Positions 13,077 to 37,656 of a DNA stretch of 64,000 nucleotides are shown piece by piece. Source of the stretch: Amoebidium appalachense (taxonomy: Eukaryota > Ichthyosporea); the NCBI GenBank assembly GCA_963693365.1, contig CAVNZM010000005.1, forward strand, positions 12,276,001-12,340,000, given 5' to 3'. The position numbers were made by a program, and so were the translations under genes. The notes below the pieces were generated by a model. That model was given only the letters and a program-made list of their open reading frames with translations. It made no database searches and was not told the origin of the DNA. Positions within the stretch are counted from its first letter, which is position 1; each line of letters begins with the position of its first letter.

Positions 13077-13547
13077 TTAGGCAGTGCCCTCGGATGTGGC
13101 TACGTCTGACATCAGAGTCTGGGGACTGGCCAAATGGCGTTTTTTCTTTATTAAGCTAGAGCCAAGGAAACTTAATGAAAGCATGCCCAAAGCTATCCTA
13201 ACATCAGACCTGTAATTACCTTTTTCCTGGGCGGGTTCGTGCTTGCTCGGCGGCCTTTCAGGGTCTTCCTGGCCTCTCCCTTCTTCCCCTTGATCGTCTC
13301 CTGTTTCTGACTCTGGAGAACCGAACCCCAAGGCACTACTTTCCATTTCCCCGCACTGCAAAGGATTTTCGTATTCTTGGGACCCCAATTGTGGCTTCTC
13401 AAGCAGACCTCTGGCTATTGTTTTAGGAAAAAGAGAGTGTACTCCGTCCCAGTGTATATGTATCACATGTTTGGTGTTAACACGGCTAATGCTAGCTATT
13501 GAATGGTTGGCTTGGAAATGGGGAGAAACTTCAGATAGATTGTGCAC
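13077..13547 (-). CDS. Hypothetical ORF, possible first exon
   Basis: A minus-strand frame of about 156 codons with mixed, partly acidic composition (includes SPESETGDDQGEEGRG). A possible donor (GAAAAAG|GTAATTAC) lies near 13217. Upstream on the same strand, near 13690-13800, are an inverted CCAAT motif and TTTTGGCGCGAAA, an E2F-like site, which would suit a promoter. No family recognised. Confidence 0.22.
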   Translation of the reverse strand: MHNLSEVSPHFQANHSIASISRVNTKHVIHIHWDGVHSLFPKTIARGLLEKPQLGSQEYENPLQCGEMESSALGFGSPESETGDDQGEEGRGQEDPERPPSKHEPAQEKGNYRSDVRIALGMLSLSFLGSSLIKKKRHLASPQTLMSDVATSEGTA

Positions 13548-13879
13548 GAGACTGCTAATAAGTAAATATCAAGGCTGGCCAGTTCAAGGTCAGAAAGGAA
13601 CAAGGGAAGCCTTCGCAAAAGGAAACTCTCAGGCTCCGACAGGTCGAGGTCGATCGAGAGATTGTTTGGAGGGCGCAAGGCTTAATGACGTCACGAATGC
13701 AGTATGAGCCAATCAGCGTGTAATTATGGTAGTCTACGCTCTGTATTTTGGCGCGAAACTTGCCCGGGCGCCGCCCCAACTTCTTTCAGGGGTGCACGAC
13801 TGCACGTGCATATATGCGGGCAGCCCCGCCGCTTATTGGTCACGGCAGTTCAGCATAGCACAGTGCAGGCTTGCTACCA

Positions 13880-13919
13880 CCTACTGAGGCTACCACCTAC
13901 TGAGGCGGTGTCTCCTTTC

Positions 13920-13951
<32 letters not shown>

Positions 13952-14130
13952 AAAAGGGACCGCCTGAGTAGATGTTAAAACGTCGCACGTGCGGCAACAC
14001 GTCAGTACGTGTTAGCTACTGAGGCGGTGTCTCCTTTCTTTTTTTTTTTTTTTTTTTTTTTTGCTTAAAAGGGGCCGGCCTGAGTAGATGTATAACGTCG
14101 CACGTGCGGCAACACGTCAGTACGTGTTAG
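13880..14130. repeat. Direct duplication of about 130 bp with T-runs
   Basis: CTACTGAGGCGGTGTCTCCTTTC, a T-run of 22-27, a purine-rich AAAAGGG segment, and a conserved GTCGCACGTGCGGCAACACG core followed by TCAGTACGTG occur twice in tandem (about 13887-13998 and 14017-14128). The two copies differ mainly in T-run length and a few substitutions. Confidence 0.85.
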
Positions 14131-14296
14131 ACAGGCTTGATAAAAGCAAGGGCCTTGCCTAACCCATGGCCCAGCCCCTCCGGATCCATGGCATTCTGCA
14201 GCTGGCACGCCACTATTTTTCCCCCATTGGCCGCCGTGCGAAGGATTCATCAATCCGGAATGTGTACTACACAATGAGCTTGAGAGGGGCAGGCAT
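14131..14296. repeat. Dispersed repeat, copy 1 of an inverted pair
   Basis: The sequence starting ACAGGCTTGATAAAAGCAAG matches the reverse complement of 18345-18511 closely, exactly over the first 50 bases or so. The two copies form an inverted pair about 4 kb apart. Each lies next to G-runs carrying the GGGACCCACCACC motif. Confidence 0.85.
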
Positions 14297-14369
14297 GCAT
14301 CCGGCTGCAGGCAGTGATCATGACACCGCTTAGGCTTTTTTGATTTTGAAACGGGGAGGGGGGTAGTAG

Positions 14370-14780
14370 TAAGTTGGGGGGGGGGGGGGGGGGGGGGGAC
14401 CCACCACCCCTCTGCTGGCTGGGGAAGGGCGGGGGGGGGGGGACCCACCACAACCCAGGGGGGGGGGGGGGGGGGGGGGAGGGGGGGGGGGAGGGGGCTA
14501 CCCAAATATGACTAATTTAAATTAATATGTACAAGTAGGTCTGTGCGCCGGCTGTCGCCGGCGCCAAAACATAACGAGACAGTTATTGATGTTGGGTTGT
14601 GTGGTTTTTACCTCCCTCTCCCCTCCCCCCGGCCCCCCCCCCTCCCTCGCCCTCACGCTTCCCCCCCCCCCCCCCCCCCCCGCCCCCCCACCTCACGCTT
14701 CCTCCCCCCTCCCCCCCCCCCCCCCCCCAAATCCTGCAGTTGCCGGATCTGCCAAACGTTATGACCCCTTTCCCTTTCAT

Positions 14781-14812
<32 letters not shown>

Positions 14813-14820
14813 TTTCTTGC
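14370..14820. repeat. G-runs with GGGACCCACCACC motifs, then C-runs
   Basis: G-runs at about 14376-14398, 14430-14441 and 14458-14492 alternate with ACCCACCACC. A C-rich block at 14620-14730 and a C-run at about 14787-14812 follow. Confidence 0.9.
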
Positions 14821-14844
14821 CACACTGTGTTATCAGTCTAGGGC

Positions 14845-15005
14845 CGGGAGAGATTGCCATTGCCGAAGTACCAAGTTTACTTGTGGTCCTCCAAAAACAT
14901 GTAGCTGAAAACCACCAAGTGCAATATGTTCTAAATTGCTTGCAAAAAATTTATAATATTTTTATTATTTTGTTGTTTTACTTATTTTACAGAACTGTTT
15001 GGTAA
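14845..15005 (+). CDS. Possible terminal exon with one ARM/HEAT-like helix pair
   Basis: After an acceptor-like CTGTGTTATCAG the frame reads EIAIAEVPSLLVVLQKHVAE followed by NHQVQYVLNCLQKI. The spacing of Leu, Val and the Asn in this pattern resembles an armadillo/HEAT repeat. The frame then runs through AT-rich sequence to a TAA at 15003-15005, and an AATAAA signal lies at about 15031. Upstream exons were not found. A single repeat is weak evidence, so the assignment is tentative. Confidence 0.3.
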
Positions 15006-15206
15006 CCCGATGATATGCATGGACAGGCAATAAAACTTTCCACGTGCACTGAGTGCCAGGTGGGCAACATATTTCAGTGAAGTCTGGAATTGGCACCCCC
15101 CCCGAAATGTTCCCGAAAATAAAATCATCATTCTACGGTGTGTGTCAATATACCATGCTCACAAGTCAGTACTGCGATTATACTATTCTCAGTTTACTTC
15201 AAAGCA

Positions 15207-15208
<2 letters not shown>

Positions 15209-15253
<45 letters not shown>

Positions 15254-15758
15254 CCCTCTTCCCATTCCCTGCCCCCCCAAATTTTTTTAAGTTATGCTTT
15301 TCATACTCAGTGACTGCAATCATGGCACCCGTGTTTTCTAGATATATTTCCTTTCATTGTGTTCAACGTCTATGTGTGTGTGTGTGTGTGTGTGTGTGCA
15401 TGTTTGTGTGTGTGTGAATGTGTGTGTGTGGGCCAACTGAAGGTTGTATGCGTTTTTTTCTTCTTAGTTGTTTTTGTATTCTATTCGATTATTACTTTGT
15501 GTGTAAATGTGGAAAAAAAACAAATAAAAAAAATTACCAATGACCACCGCCCAGCTTGAATCACCCTAGCTCTAGTGTAAAACAATAATCATTATCAGTC
15601 ACAAACCCTTCTACTACACTCGCCCCAAATGTCATATTCACATTACTGAGTTGATTTAGTTGTGTTTTTTACTCTATTTTTTTCAACAACTGTCTGCTAT
15701 TAAAACATTAAAATGTACATGTGTTTGTGTGTGTGTGTGTGTGTGTGTGCCACAGGCC

Positions 15759-15805
<47 letters not shown>

Positions 15806-15850
15806 ATATAGAATTTACCGTCCTCATCCCCGTGTCCCCCTAAACCGGTG
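15209..15850. repeat. C43 run and several (TG)n arrays
   Basis: A C-run at 15209-15251 is followed by AT-rich unique sequence. (TG)n arrays lie at about 15373-15430, 15727-15748 and 15762-15803. No gene recognised. Confidence 0.9.
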
Positions 15851-15975
15851 TTAGCAGACCTTTGAGGTTTTTGTGATTGGATTGGTAGTTCTATTACATT
15901 AAAATTTTCAAAATGTCGTTGTACCAATGATATAATACGTTGTAAAACAAATGTCGCCGAATTTCTCCAAAAAAA

Positions 15976-16675
15976 GTGCGTTCCATTCTGGGTTAGAAAC
16001 CAAAACCGTTTTGATACGGGAATCACCTGATCTCTGCCGTCATTCAGCCCAGCGCGTTCACAGTGAATCCGAAACCGCTGGTTTTTTTCTTTTTATTTCA
16101 AAGCCCCGAGTACGTACATCCTCTCGGGCCCAACTTTACGGCACTATATTTCAATTTTCTCATGATCAAATATATAGTTATTTTAGGCTTTTTCATTAGT
16201 ATCGCAAGAATATTCAGCGATTTTGATGTCATAAAAACAACTAAGCAACGTTTCGATGGTTTTTGATGCCTCACAAAATGACCTTAGGTCCCCTCCAAAT
16301 TCCGGATTTGAGGTCCGGCACTAAAAAAGGTGCGTTCCATTCTGGGTTAGAAACGAAAACCGTTTTGATACGGAAATCACCTGATCTCTGCCGTCATTCA
16401 GCCCAGCGCGTTCACAGTAGACTCCGAAACCGCTGGTTTTTTTCTTTTTATTTCAAAGCCCCGAGTACGTACATCCTCTCGGGCCCAACTTTAGGGCACT
16501 ATATTTCAATTTTCTCATTATCAAATATATAGTTATTTTAGGCTTTTTCATTGGTATCGCAAGAATATTTAGCGATTTTGATGTCATAAAAACAACTAAG
16601 CAACGTTTCTATGGTTTTTGATGCCTCACAAAATGGCCTTTGGTCCCCTCCAAATTCCGGATTTGAGGTCCGGCA
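15976..16675. repeat. Tandem duplication, 354-bp period
   Basis: Two near-identical copies, 15976-16320 and 16330-16675, both begin GTGCGTTCCATTCTGGGTTA and both end GGATTTGAGGTCCGGCA. They differ by a handful of substitutions. The copies are AT-rich and have no shared open frame. Confidence 0.95.
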
Positions 16676-16805
16676 AACAACGCATTATATATATTGATAA
16701 TATTGGACCAACTTGAAAACATATTGGCATTGGCACATAGTATATCCACTAATTGGTATCAATTATCAGGCCCTGGGTCAAATTGGACCTGCTTCAAGCT
16801 AGGCA

Positions 16806-16844
<39 letters not shown>

Positions 16845-17304
16845 TGGGGCCGGGCTCCCTCCCTTCCCCCTCTACGCCCCTCTTAAGATTTCATACCGAG
16901 ACCGCAATGACTGGTTGCCCATGACCACTGATTTCTCGACAATGTACAGTAAAGCACCCTTGCACACGCAGCTGCTAGGCACACACACGTGCGCGCACGC
17001 TCTCCATTACGCTCATGATCACAGACTGCCGTAGGGTACTATGCTATTCTCTGTGGTGGCCCATAATGATGCGCGCGCGCACACGTGGCACACATTCTGA
17101 ATTCCTTTTTTCCTCTCTAACTGCTTCCCCTTATCCTTTCCCCCCTCCCCCCCTTCCCCCCACCACCACCACCATCACACCACCACCACCACCGCCGCGC
17201 CCTCTTTTTCGCTCTTTATCTATCCCCACCCCCCCCCCTCTCCGCCCACCACCACCACCATCACACCACCACCCACCGCGCCCCTCTTTTTCGCTCTTTA
17301 TCTA

Positions 17305-17351
<47 letters not shown>

Positions 17352-17860
17352 GGCAGATTCATCCATGCATCATGCGCCATCATGCATGCTCATCATTTGC
17401 AATTGAACAACAGAAACACACACACGCACATATTATGGCAAGTCAGACAGACGCGTGCAGATTTGTGCCAAAGAATTTCGGAGCTATCTCAATCACTGAC
17501 ACACACACACACAACACACACACACATATGCACACAAACGCACACACAGACAAACACGCACCGAGACACACATGCACAGTGACACCCACACGTGCGCACA
17601 CACCGGGCCCTCTTCTCTAGCACACACGTGAAATGCCATGTAATTTTGCACATGCTAAGCGCGTTGCGTCCACACAGCTTGCACATGTGGCACGACGTTT
17701 CAAAACTCACACACTGTCAGGCCACTACAGTGATTAGCAGTGTCGAATGCCCGCCCACCTTAAGGACACATACACACACGGTCCCACGTCTACACCACAC
17801 AAAAATTGCAGACGCACACTCCCAGTGACATGTTGTGCATGATAGATTTGCCCTAACTTT
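16806..17860. repeat. C-runs, repeated (CCA)n-C segments, CA repeats
   Basis: A C-run of about 38 lies at 16807-16844 and one of about 42 at 17308-17349. Between them a segment of (CCACCA)n followed by TTTTTCGCTCTTTATCTATCC occurs twice (about 17160-17230 and 17245-17307). CA-rich repeats fill 17410-17610. No gene recognised. Confidence 0.85.
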
Positions 17861-17939
17861 GTCAGAATTCGAAGTGTGCTGGTTAAAACGAAGGGAAGAA
17901 GACTTAGTACAAACTTTAAGTTGGTGATGGCGGTGGATG

Positions 17940-18038
17940 AGAGAGGGGGAGGGGGGGGGAGGCGAGCGTCCCAGAACTTGAGAGGGTACGCAGCCGCGGC
18001 CGGCGCGGAGGGTCCCGTTGGATGCCCCGCGCGCGGGG

Positions 18039-18085
<47 letters not shown>

Positions 18086-18230
18086 GGGGGGACCCACCAC
18101 CCCATTAAAGAGGTGGGTCCGCCCCCCCCCCGGAGGGGGGGGGGGGGACCCACCACCCCGGTGGTCAGCTTAGGGAGGGGGGGGAGGGGGGGACCCACCA
18201 CCAGGGGGAACCTCAATACTTACTACTGCC
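17940..18230. repeat. G-runs with four GGGACCCACC-type motifs
   Basis: GA- and G-rich sequence contains a G40 run near 18045-18084, followed by GACCCACCACC near 18090, its complement GGTGGGTCC at about 18111, and further copies near 18147 and 18191. The arrangement allows GTGGTGGGTC/GACCCACCAC stems. Confidence 0.8.
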
Positions 18231-18344
18231 CACCCCCCCAGTTCAAATTCAAAGATGCCTTTAATATGTGCGGCCATGTGCACGGGCCCTTGAGGGTAGG
18301 CAACCCAGGACGTCGACCTCTCCGGGGTCACAGCAAGCGCCTAC

Positions 18345-18511
18345 GTTGCCTGCCCCTCTCGAGCTCACGGTGTAGTACACATTCCGGATATCCCGATTGA
18401 TGAATATTAATCCTTCGCACGGCGGCCAAGGGGGAAAATAGGGGCGTGCCAGAATGCCATGGAGGGGCTGGGCCATGGGTTAGGCAAGGCCCTTGCTTTT
18501 ATCAAGCCTGT
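18345..18511. repeat. Dispersed repeat, copy 2 of an inverted pair
   Basis: Reverse complement of 14131-14296, ending CTTGCTTTTATCAAGCCTGT. A G55 run begins about 40 bases further on (18549-18603), followed by a T-run near 18700. Confidence 0.85.
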
Positions 18512-18549
18512 ATATACCTCTGGATGGGCTCGGGAAGGGGGGGAAGCCG

Positions 18550-18605
<56 letters not shown>

Positions 18606-18696
18606 GGGAAGGCGCACATGCACACGACGGCCGGGGATCCGGAGTTCGCTGTGTCGACTCTATATATGTGTCACTTTGAGTAATGTCTCCCTACGG

Positions 18697-18727
<31 letters not shown>

Positions 18728-18739
18728 GCCGCAGGGCGT

Positions 18740-19370
18740 AGTAGTGCCCGCCCACTTACGTAAGCCAGTGGGTACAAGAGTGGGTACGGTGGAGCCAATG
18801 TGAGTGGTGACTACAACTCGTGCTACAAACGATTAGCAGGCTGAAAAGTCGCGGCATGCAACGCCGTGGTCTGTTGCGCCGGACGCATCTGCGATTCTGC
18901 GCAATGAGTGCGTCCTTACGTTAAAAAGGAACCAATTATTGGCGCTTATCTTGCTGAATGGAATGTTTAGAATTTTTTTTTTCGAAAAGCAACCCAGGGT
19001 TCGAATTTTAGTTTCGTGTTACTGGGCGGGCCAACTGGTCACAAGAGTTTGGTTATTTTCGCACTCAAAATCGATGATTTTGGGACTTCTCGACACCGTG
19101 CTGTTTTATCACGAATGCAAGCATAAGTAGGAGCTGCAGCTAACTAATTAGGGTGTGTGTGGGGGGGAGGGGAAGGGGGGGGGGGGGGGGGGGGGGATAG
19201 GGGGGGGGGGGGGGGGGGCTTTATTATTCCCGTTGACGATCCGGGGAAATCGTTCAAAAAGTTTGGTATTTTACCAAACGCTTTTTGGTAATTTCGAACA
19301 CTGGAAAAGTTCAATTCCTGGTATTTCGAGGGGATAAGCGGAGCATTTTCATTGGCGGTCGCCTCACTCT
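18740..19370. other. Mostly unique upstream region with two G-runs
   Basis: No gene recognised. G-runs lie at about 19176-19196 and 19201-19218. Unique sequence containing a TTTACCAAACGC/GTTTGGTATT inverted motif follows to the promoter of the cupredoxin gene. Confidence 0.4.
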
Positions 19371-19381
19371 GCAATGTGTGG

Positions 19382-19524
19382 TATAAAAGGGCCTAAACGG
19401 CATGGACAGCCACGACGGTTTTCAGACTCTCGACCACCTAACCACACAACAACAGTACGAACAGACGAATGGCCTTACTGATAGCTGCCTGTATTGATTT
19501 CATCTACTAGTAGCATTAGAAAGA
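19382..19524 (+). promoter_or_regulatory. TATA box and 5' UTR of the cupredoxin-array gene
   Basis: TATAAAAG at 19382-19389 lies about 140 bases before the start codon. This spacing fits a transcription start near 19410-19415 and a 5' UTR of roughly 110 bases with no intron needed. Confidence 0.6.
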
Positions 19525-32593
<13,069 letters not shown>

Positions 32594-33180
32594 ATCGAAA
32601 ATTCATCGGAAGTTGCTGGCGGAAGAGTCACCGCTCAGGTTAAAGCCATCGCACCACTTCGCCGTCCAGAGTATGAAGATATCGGTGTGTTTACAAACAA
32701 AAATAGTAGTAGTGTTATGTGGAAGGGTAGTTGGGATTGAATTCTTACCGGTTTTTGAAACTGAAATGTCAAGTTGGCCTAGACTGCCGCCTTGGGATTC
32801 GATTTTATATTTCTGAACTTTATGGCTGGCTGTATTAGACTAATTACATTAACTAATAGATAGACCCGGAAAAGCCACTAGTCTGAAACTAGGGACCTGC
32901 AAAGTAGATTAATATAGATAGTCATACGATTTAATATGATATAGAGGTCCCATCGACGTCGGCAATGAACCAGCCCCAGTGTTTCAAGGACGGGCTTAGA
33001 TGTGGCGCAATTTTTGGTGAAGTATTAAGTCAACGGGTATATGTCTCTTAGTGGCTTCAAGTAGTGCAAAACTAGATATTTGGTTTGGCTGTGTCATAAA
33101 AATCAGTTTGTCTCAAGTGGCCGGTGTTTGTATTTTAGGGTTCCACGTTTGCATATACTGATTGCTGACTCGGTGAAAGG
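32594..33180. other. Unique intergenic sequence, no gene recognised
   Basis: AT-rich sequence downstream of the cupredoxin gene. No motif or splice pair was recognised. Confidence 0.4.
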
Positions 33181-33184
33181 CATC

Positions 33185-33996
33185 AAACTAATTTTTTTTA
33201 TTTTCATTTTTTTTTGAGAGGAAGGGGGGGGGGGGGGGGGAGGGGGGGTTGTATACATATGACGGAATTTTATATCTTAAAAATAATCTGTAGCATAACA
33301 ACAGTTTGACTGCAGAATCAAAACAGGTACATTTCGACTCACACAAGCACACACCACATGCACACACAACCGTGCGCACGCACCCGCCCACCTGGATAAT
33401 GCTAAGACACGTACGGCACAACTGTTTCTCTCTCGTTCTTCGCCTATGCACATTCAATTTCCTTCTTTTCTCCCTCCAACACAGCTCAGACACACACATC
33501 CACCAACCATTACGCATAGTATGGAACACACATTGCCCAGACACGCACCTACACGTGCGCACCTGATCGAATGAGTAGCCCACATACACTTTTTATACCA
33601 CACTCGCACCAATACACACATCTGTACACACAAGCGCGCGCACACACACACACACACACACCAACACAGATCTAGACACATACACATACACGCACAGGCA
33701 TGCAGGCAAACAGAGACACGCAGACATACCCACTTACGATTGAACCACCCACACACACGTGCGCGCACACGCACCCAACCGGGGTCGGTAACTCCTGGAC
33801 CATCGAATTTGACCCGAGCACTCACCTAACCGCTAATGTTCTGTACACTATACAACGCACATGCAAGAGTCGGTGAGCACCCGATTCCTTTGCAAAACGT
33901 GCACACATCCACACAACCACACGCACAGACACATTCAAACCCTGTCTACCCACTCCCCCCCCCCCCCCCCCCCCCCCCCAACCACCACCACCACCA

Positions 33997-34045
<49 letters not shown>

Positions 34046-34077
34046 GTCGCCCAACACCATATTTTCATACAATTTAA

Positions 34078-34117
<40 letters not shown>

Positions 34118-34180
34118 AAAAAGAAAGAAAGAAAGAAAAACCCAGATCGGCGCGCACACACAACCCAAATCAAACATAAA

Positions 34181-34219
<39 letters not shown>

Positions 34220-34337
34220 CACACAAAAAAGCCGGTACGATATCTACACACAAACACACACACACAGTGTCGCAATCGCCCGGCCCACCAACTCATCCAC
34301 ACACGATTTAATCCCCCCCTCCCCCCCCCCAAACCGT

Positions 34338-34392
<55 letters not shown>

Positions 34393-34400
34393 GTATTCAC
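33185..34400. repeat. Microsatellite block: T to G run, C-(CCA)-(CA) tracts
   Basis: T-rich sequence passes into a G-run at about 33190-33250. CA/CG repeats lie at about 33600-33760. A C-run, (CCA)n and (CA)n follow in order at 33954-34042, then a C36-A7 tract near 34079-34122 and further (CA)n arrays at 34180-34212 and 34340-34386. Confidence 0.9.
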
Positions 34401-34721
34401 AGACACGACCCTTTGGATCACTTCGTCAGTCATTTAACTTATTTGCGCAAATTTAAAGAAAAGTGGAGGGGGTAGCATTAGCATGCTAGGTGAGGTCCTC
34501 CGGGGAGGGGGAGAGGGGGAGGGGGACCGAAAAGCACCGAAAAGGGGGAAAAAATTTCGATACAGTAACATGTGTCAATATTGTACGATTGAGACCGCTA
34601 AGGAACTTATCAACTAACTTTAATGCCTAGCACACAGTGCTAAAGGCAATATTGCAGATATATTTGATATTCGTTAAACGGGTTAAAACTGGACTCTAAA
34701 TAAGGTTATAAATAATACTTA

Positions 34722-35437
34722 GGGCGTGTTTGGCAGCGCAGTATATCGTCTTTCATCGTATTCGTATTTTCGCACAATACCACGAATACGAATTTGTGTC
34801 GTGCCAAACACGCTGCAGAATTATATCTCGCGAAAAGACGATGGGATCGCTTTTATATCGTCTTTTCGAAAATCACCTCCGGAGGTGATTATGTTTTCGA
34901 AAGGACGATATAACTTTCGGTCAATCATTAGCGCAGTAAGCTTCTATTGGATCGATCCGATCCAATCCAATTTTGACATTGTCGCGAACCATTTATGGTT
35001 AGTTTAGCTGTGAGGTTGGTGGAAACCGGATCCAGCGGTACCTGTTCTTTTCCAAATAATGCCTTTATTTTTACAATAGAAGTAAATTAAAAACAAGAGT
35101 ACGTAGAAAAGTGCCTTTGTAAATATCATTTATATAGAAAGATGCAAACTGCGCTCAAAATATGACTTTTAATCGCACGTCGAAGTACTAAATATATTAT
35201 TATCGATTTACATCCCTCCGCCCAATCAAACATCTTATCGATACATTTTTAGCATTCCATTGATGACACGTAAATATGATCGAGCGAGCATATATTGCGT
35301 ATTCAGGCGCGTTTGGCACGCCATAATCGTATTATCGCCCCTAAAGACGCATACCTCAAAATAAATTTATAAATACGATTAATCGTCTTTTCGCACAATA
35401 ATACGAATACGATTATTTTTGGCTGCCAAACACGCCC
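34722..35437. mobile_element. PIF/Harbinger-type MITE, 716 bp
   Basis: The ends are a perfect 16-bp inverted repeat (GGGCGTGTTTGGCAGC) and the element is flanked on both sides by TTA, the 3-bp target duplication typical of PIF/Harbinger elements. Each end also folds on itself: TGCCAAACACGC at about 34801 pairs with the left end, and CGCGTTTGGCACGCC at about 35308 pairs with the right end. Both ends share CGTATTCG and TTTTCGCACAATA motifs. No transposase frame is present. Confidence 0.8.
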
Positions 35438-35439
35438 TT

Positions 35440-35713
35440 AAAATCATTACGAGCAAAACCGATGGCTGTAAATAGAGATTTAATCGAAGCAGAATTACTT
35501 GTTTGCAGATGACAAAAATAGCGAGACGACAGTAAGAAATTTCGCCATTACACCTACGTTTACGAGGTATACGTAATAGTAATACTATCTAACATATCTA
35601 CCACGGTCACCATGGGTGAAATGGCTAACTAACGCTTTCGAGGGGCAAACTTGACGCATGGACGTGCGCAGATGTGGTATGCGTGGTGTATTTACAAAAT
35701 ATGCGCAATGTGT

Positions 35714-35779
<66 letters not shown>

Positions 35780-35975
35780 ATGTGTGTCTGTGTGTGTCTG
35801 TATGTGTGTTGGAAACATGCCTGCACGCGCCCAAATACAAATTATGCCCAAACCGCTGCGAGTGGCTAGCTTGTGCACTACTTATATCATAAAGATGAGA
35901 CGACAAACTCAAACAAGAAGAAAAGATGAGACATGAAAGAATGCCCATCGCTATGATATAAAACACATATACTGA
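35440..35975. other. Unique sequence and a (TG)n array downstream of the tyrosinase gene
   Basis: No gene recognised. A (TG) array of about 60 bp lies at 35712-35773. No canonical AATAAA was noticed on the minus strand near the tyrosinase stop. Confidence 0.4.
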
Positions 35976-37115
35976 TTAGTATCCAATCTCTTCACACGGT
36001 AGGGTGAAATTTTGAAGCCCCAAATGGTTCACCCACACATCATCCAACGGCCCATAAGCCCCCCACCTTCTACACTCCTTCAAGCTGGCCAATCGCATCA
36101 CCGGTCGATGGTCGTTGCTGATTGGACAAAGCTCAGCGATACTTTCCTTATACAGCTGCACTGTCCACCTCGCCACATGAGCCAATTCGGCTTCCTCTCT
36201 TGAGAGCGAAACTGGGCCTGGGTCGGTACCTGGAAGGTCTTTGGGGAGAGGGATAAAGGGGTTGATTGGTCCCAGATTGTTATAGAGGAAATCGTATTGG
36301 TCCGGCACCCAATAGCCTCTTGCAACAGGTGTCTGTGGCGGTGTAGGGGGAATGTATGTGGGTGACGGGGTAGTTGGTGGTTGGGGAGGCGGGATAACCA
36401 TGGGTGATGGTGGAATAGCAATAGGTGTGGATGAAATAACAATGGGTGTGGGTGGAATAACATTGGGTGTGGGTGGAATAACATTGGGTGTGGGTGTTTG
36501 TGGCAGGGTGGAAGGAGGAATCATTGTGATGGGTGGTTGTGCCGGGCCGGTAGGAATTGGTCGAGGAGTCGGTGTCTGAAAGTGAGGCCTCATAAGTTTG
36601 ATGGTAACAACGGTATTCATAGTGTTGGAGGGGGTGTATGTTTGTGGTTGTGGTGGAATAGAAGTAGCCGGTTGAACAGTCGTTGTTTTGCTCGAACCGG
36701 GACCAGGAATAAGAGTATAATATTCGTCGTAGCTGCCCTGATTTCCCTCCTGATAACCCCCATGCTCATGTTCACTCTCCACAACTCCAACCGCACCCCC
36801 GTCGCACGACGAACAGGATCTCGTCCGAATGTCGATAAATTCCCTGCGATTTCTCGCCGTAGTTGAGCCAATAAGAACCCCCCACGGAATTTGGTTTAAA
36901 CACTTTCCGATGTTGGTCCAGATCGAAGCCTTATCCATGCGATCCGGCGAGTACGTATATCCCAAATCGTAGATGTTATTGACCATTCGCGGTGTGATGT
37001 TTCCGGGGATAGCGACAAACGGGTCGTCATATCCATGGGATATATTTACCGAATTCTGCGAATAGTGCTCTTTGGGCACATCTGGTCCGGGATCTTTCGT
37101 CCTGTCGTGGCATTC
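35976..37115 (-). CDS. Tyrosinase terminal exon: C-terminal region with PTPNVIPP repeats
   Basis: The acceptor CCCCCACAG follows a C-run of more than 40 on the sense strand. The exon is 1140 bp and starts ECHDRTKDPGP in phase 0 directly after WASWQ. Five or six imperfect octapeptides of type PTPNVIPP lie at about 36500-36400, followed by a less repetitive end with WTVQLYKESIAELCP. Confidence 0.8.
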   Translation of the reverse strand, partial: ECHDRTKDPGPDVPKEHYSQNSVNISHGYDDPFVAIPGNITPRMVNNIYDLGYTYSPDRMDKASIWTNIGKCLNQIPWGVLIGSTTARNRREFIDIRTRSCSSCDGGAVGVVESEHEHGGYQEGNQGSYDEYYTLIPGPGSSKTTTVQPATSIPPQPQTYTPSNTMNTVVTIKLMRPHFQTPTPRPIPTGPAQPPITMIPPSTLPQTPTPNVIPPTPNVIPPTPIVISSTPIAIPPSPMVIPPPQPPTTPSPTYIPPTPPQTPVARGYWVPDQYDFLYNNLGPINPFIPLPKDLPGTDPGPVSLSREEAELAHVARWTVQLYKESIAELCPISNDHRPVMRLASLKECRRWGAYGPLDDVWVNHLGLQNFTLPCEEIGY

Positions 37116-37119
37116 CTGT

Positions 37120-37162
<43 letters not shown>

Positions 37163-37618
37163 GTGTGTGAGCATGCAAACATATGGCACCTTAATGAACC
37201 TTCGTACCATCTCCTCCCCCTCCCCCCCTTCCCCCCCCCCCCCCCCCCCCCCCCCGTCCCCTTCCCCCCAACGCCCCTCCCACCCGCTACTCCCCCTCCA
37301 GTCCCGTCCCCTCCCCTCTCTCTCTCCCCTTCCCCCAACCCTTCACCCAAAGTTCTCGCCATACACAACCCACCTCAAACAACATCCCCCCTCCCCCCCT
37401 CCCCTGCGCTCCTCCCCTCCCCTCCCGTCCCTGTAAAACGAGAAAATGTTTGAAATTTGTTCTCAAAATGTACTACCTTCTGCACCACCGAAAACATCAA
37501 TTCTACAGTTAGGTAAATTACCTGCCACGAAGCCCAGATCTTATCAACCATTGAATGGTGGAAGAAGAAGATTGGGTCGTTGGGAGAGAAGTACGGATCG
37601 GCCATGGTGCCTCCAATC

Positions 37619-37656
<38 letters not shown>

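Noticed and set aside
34726-35007. 93-codon frame
   Set aside because: It lies inside the MITE and begins in its terminal repeat, so it is not treated as a gene.
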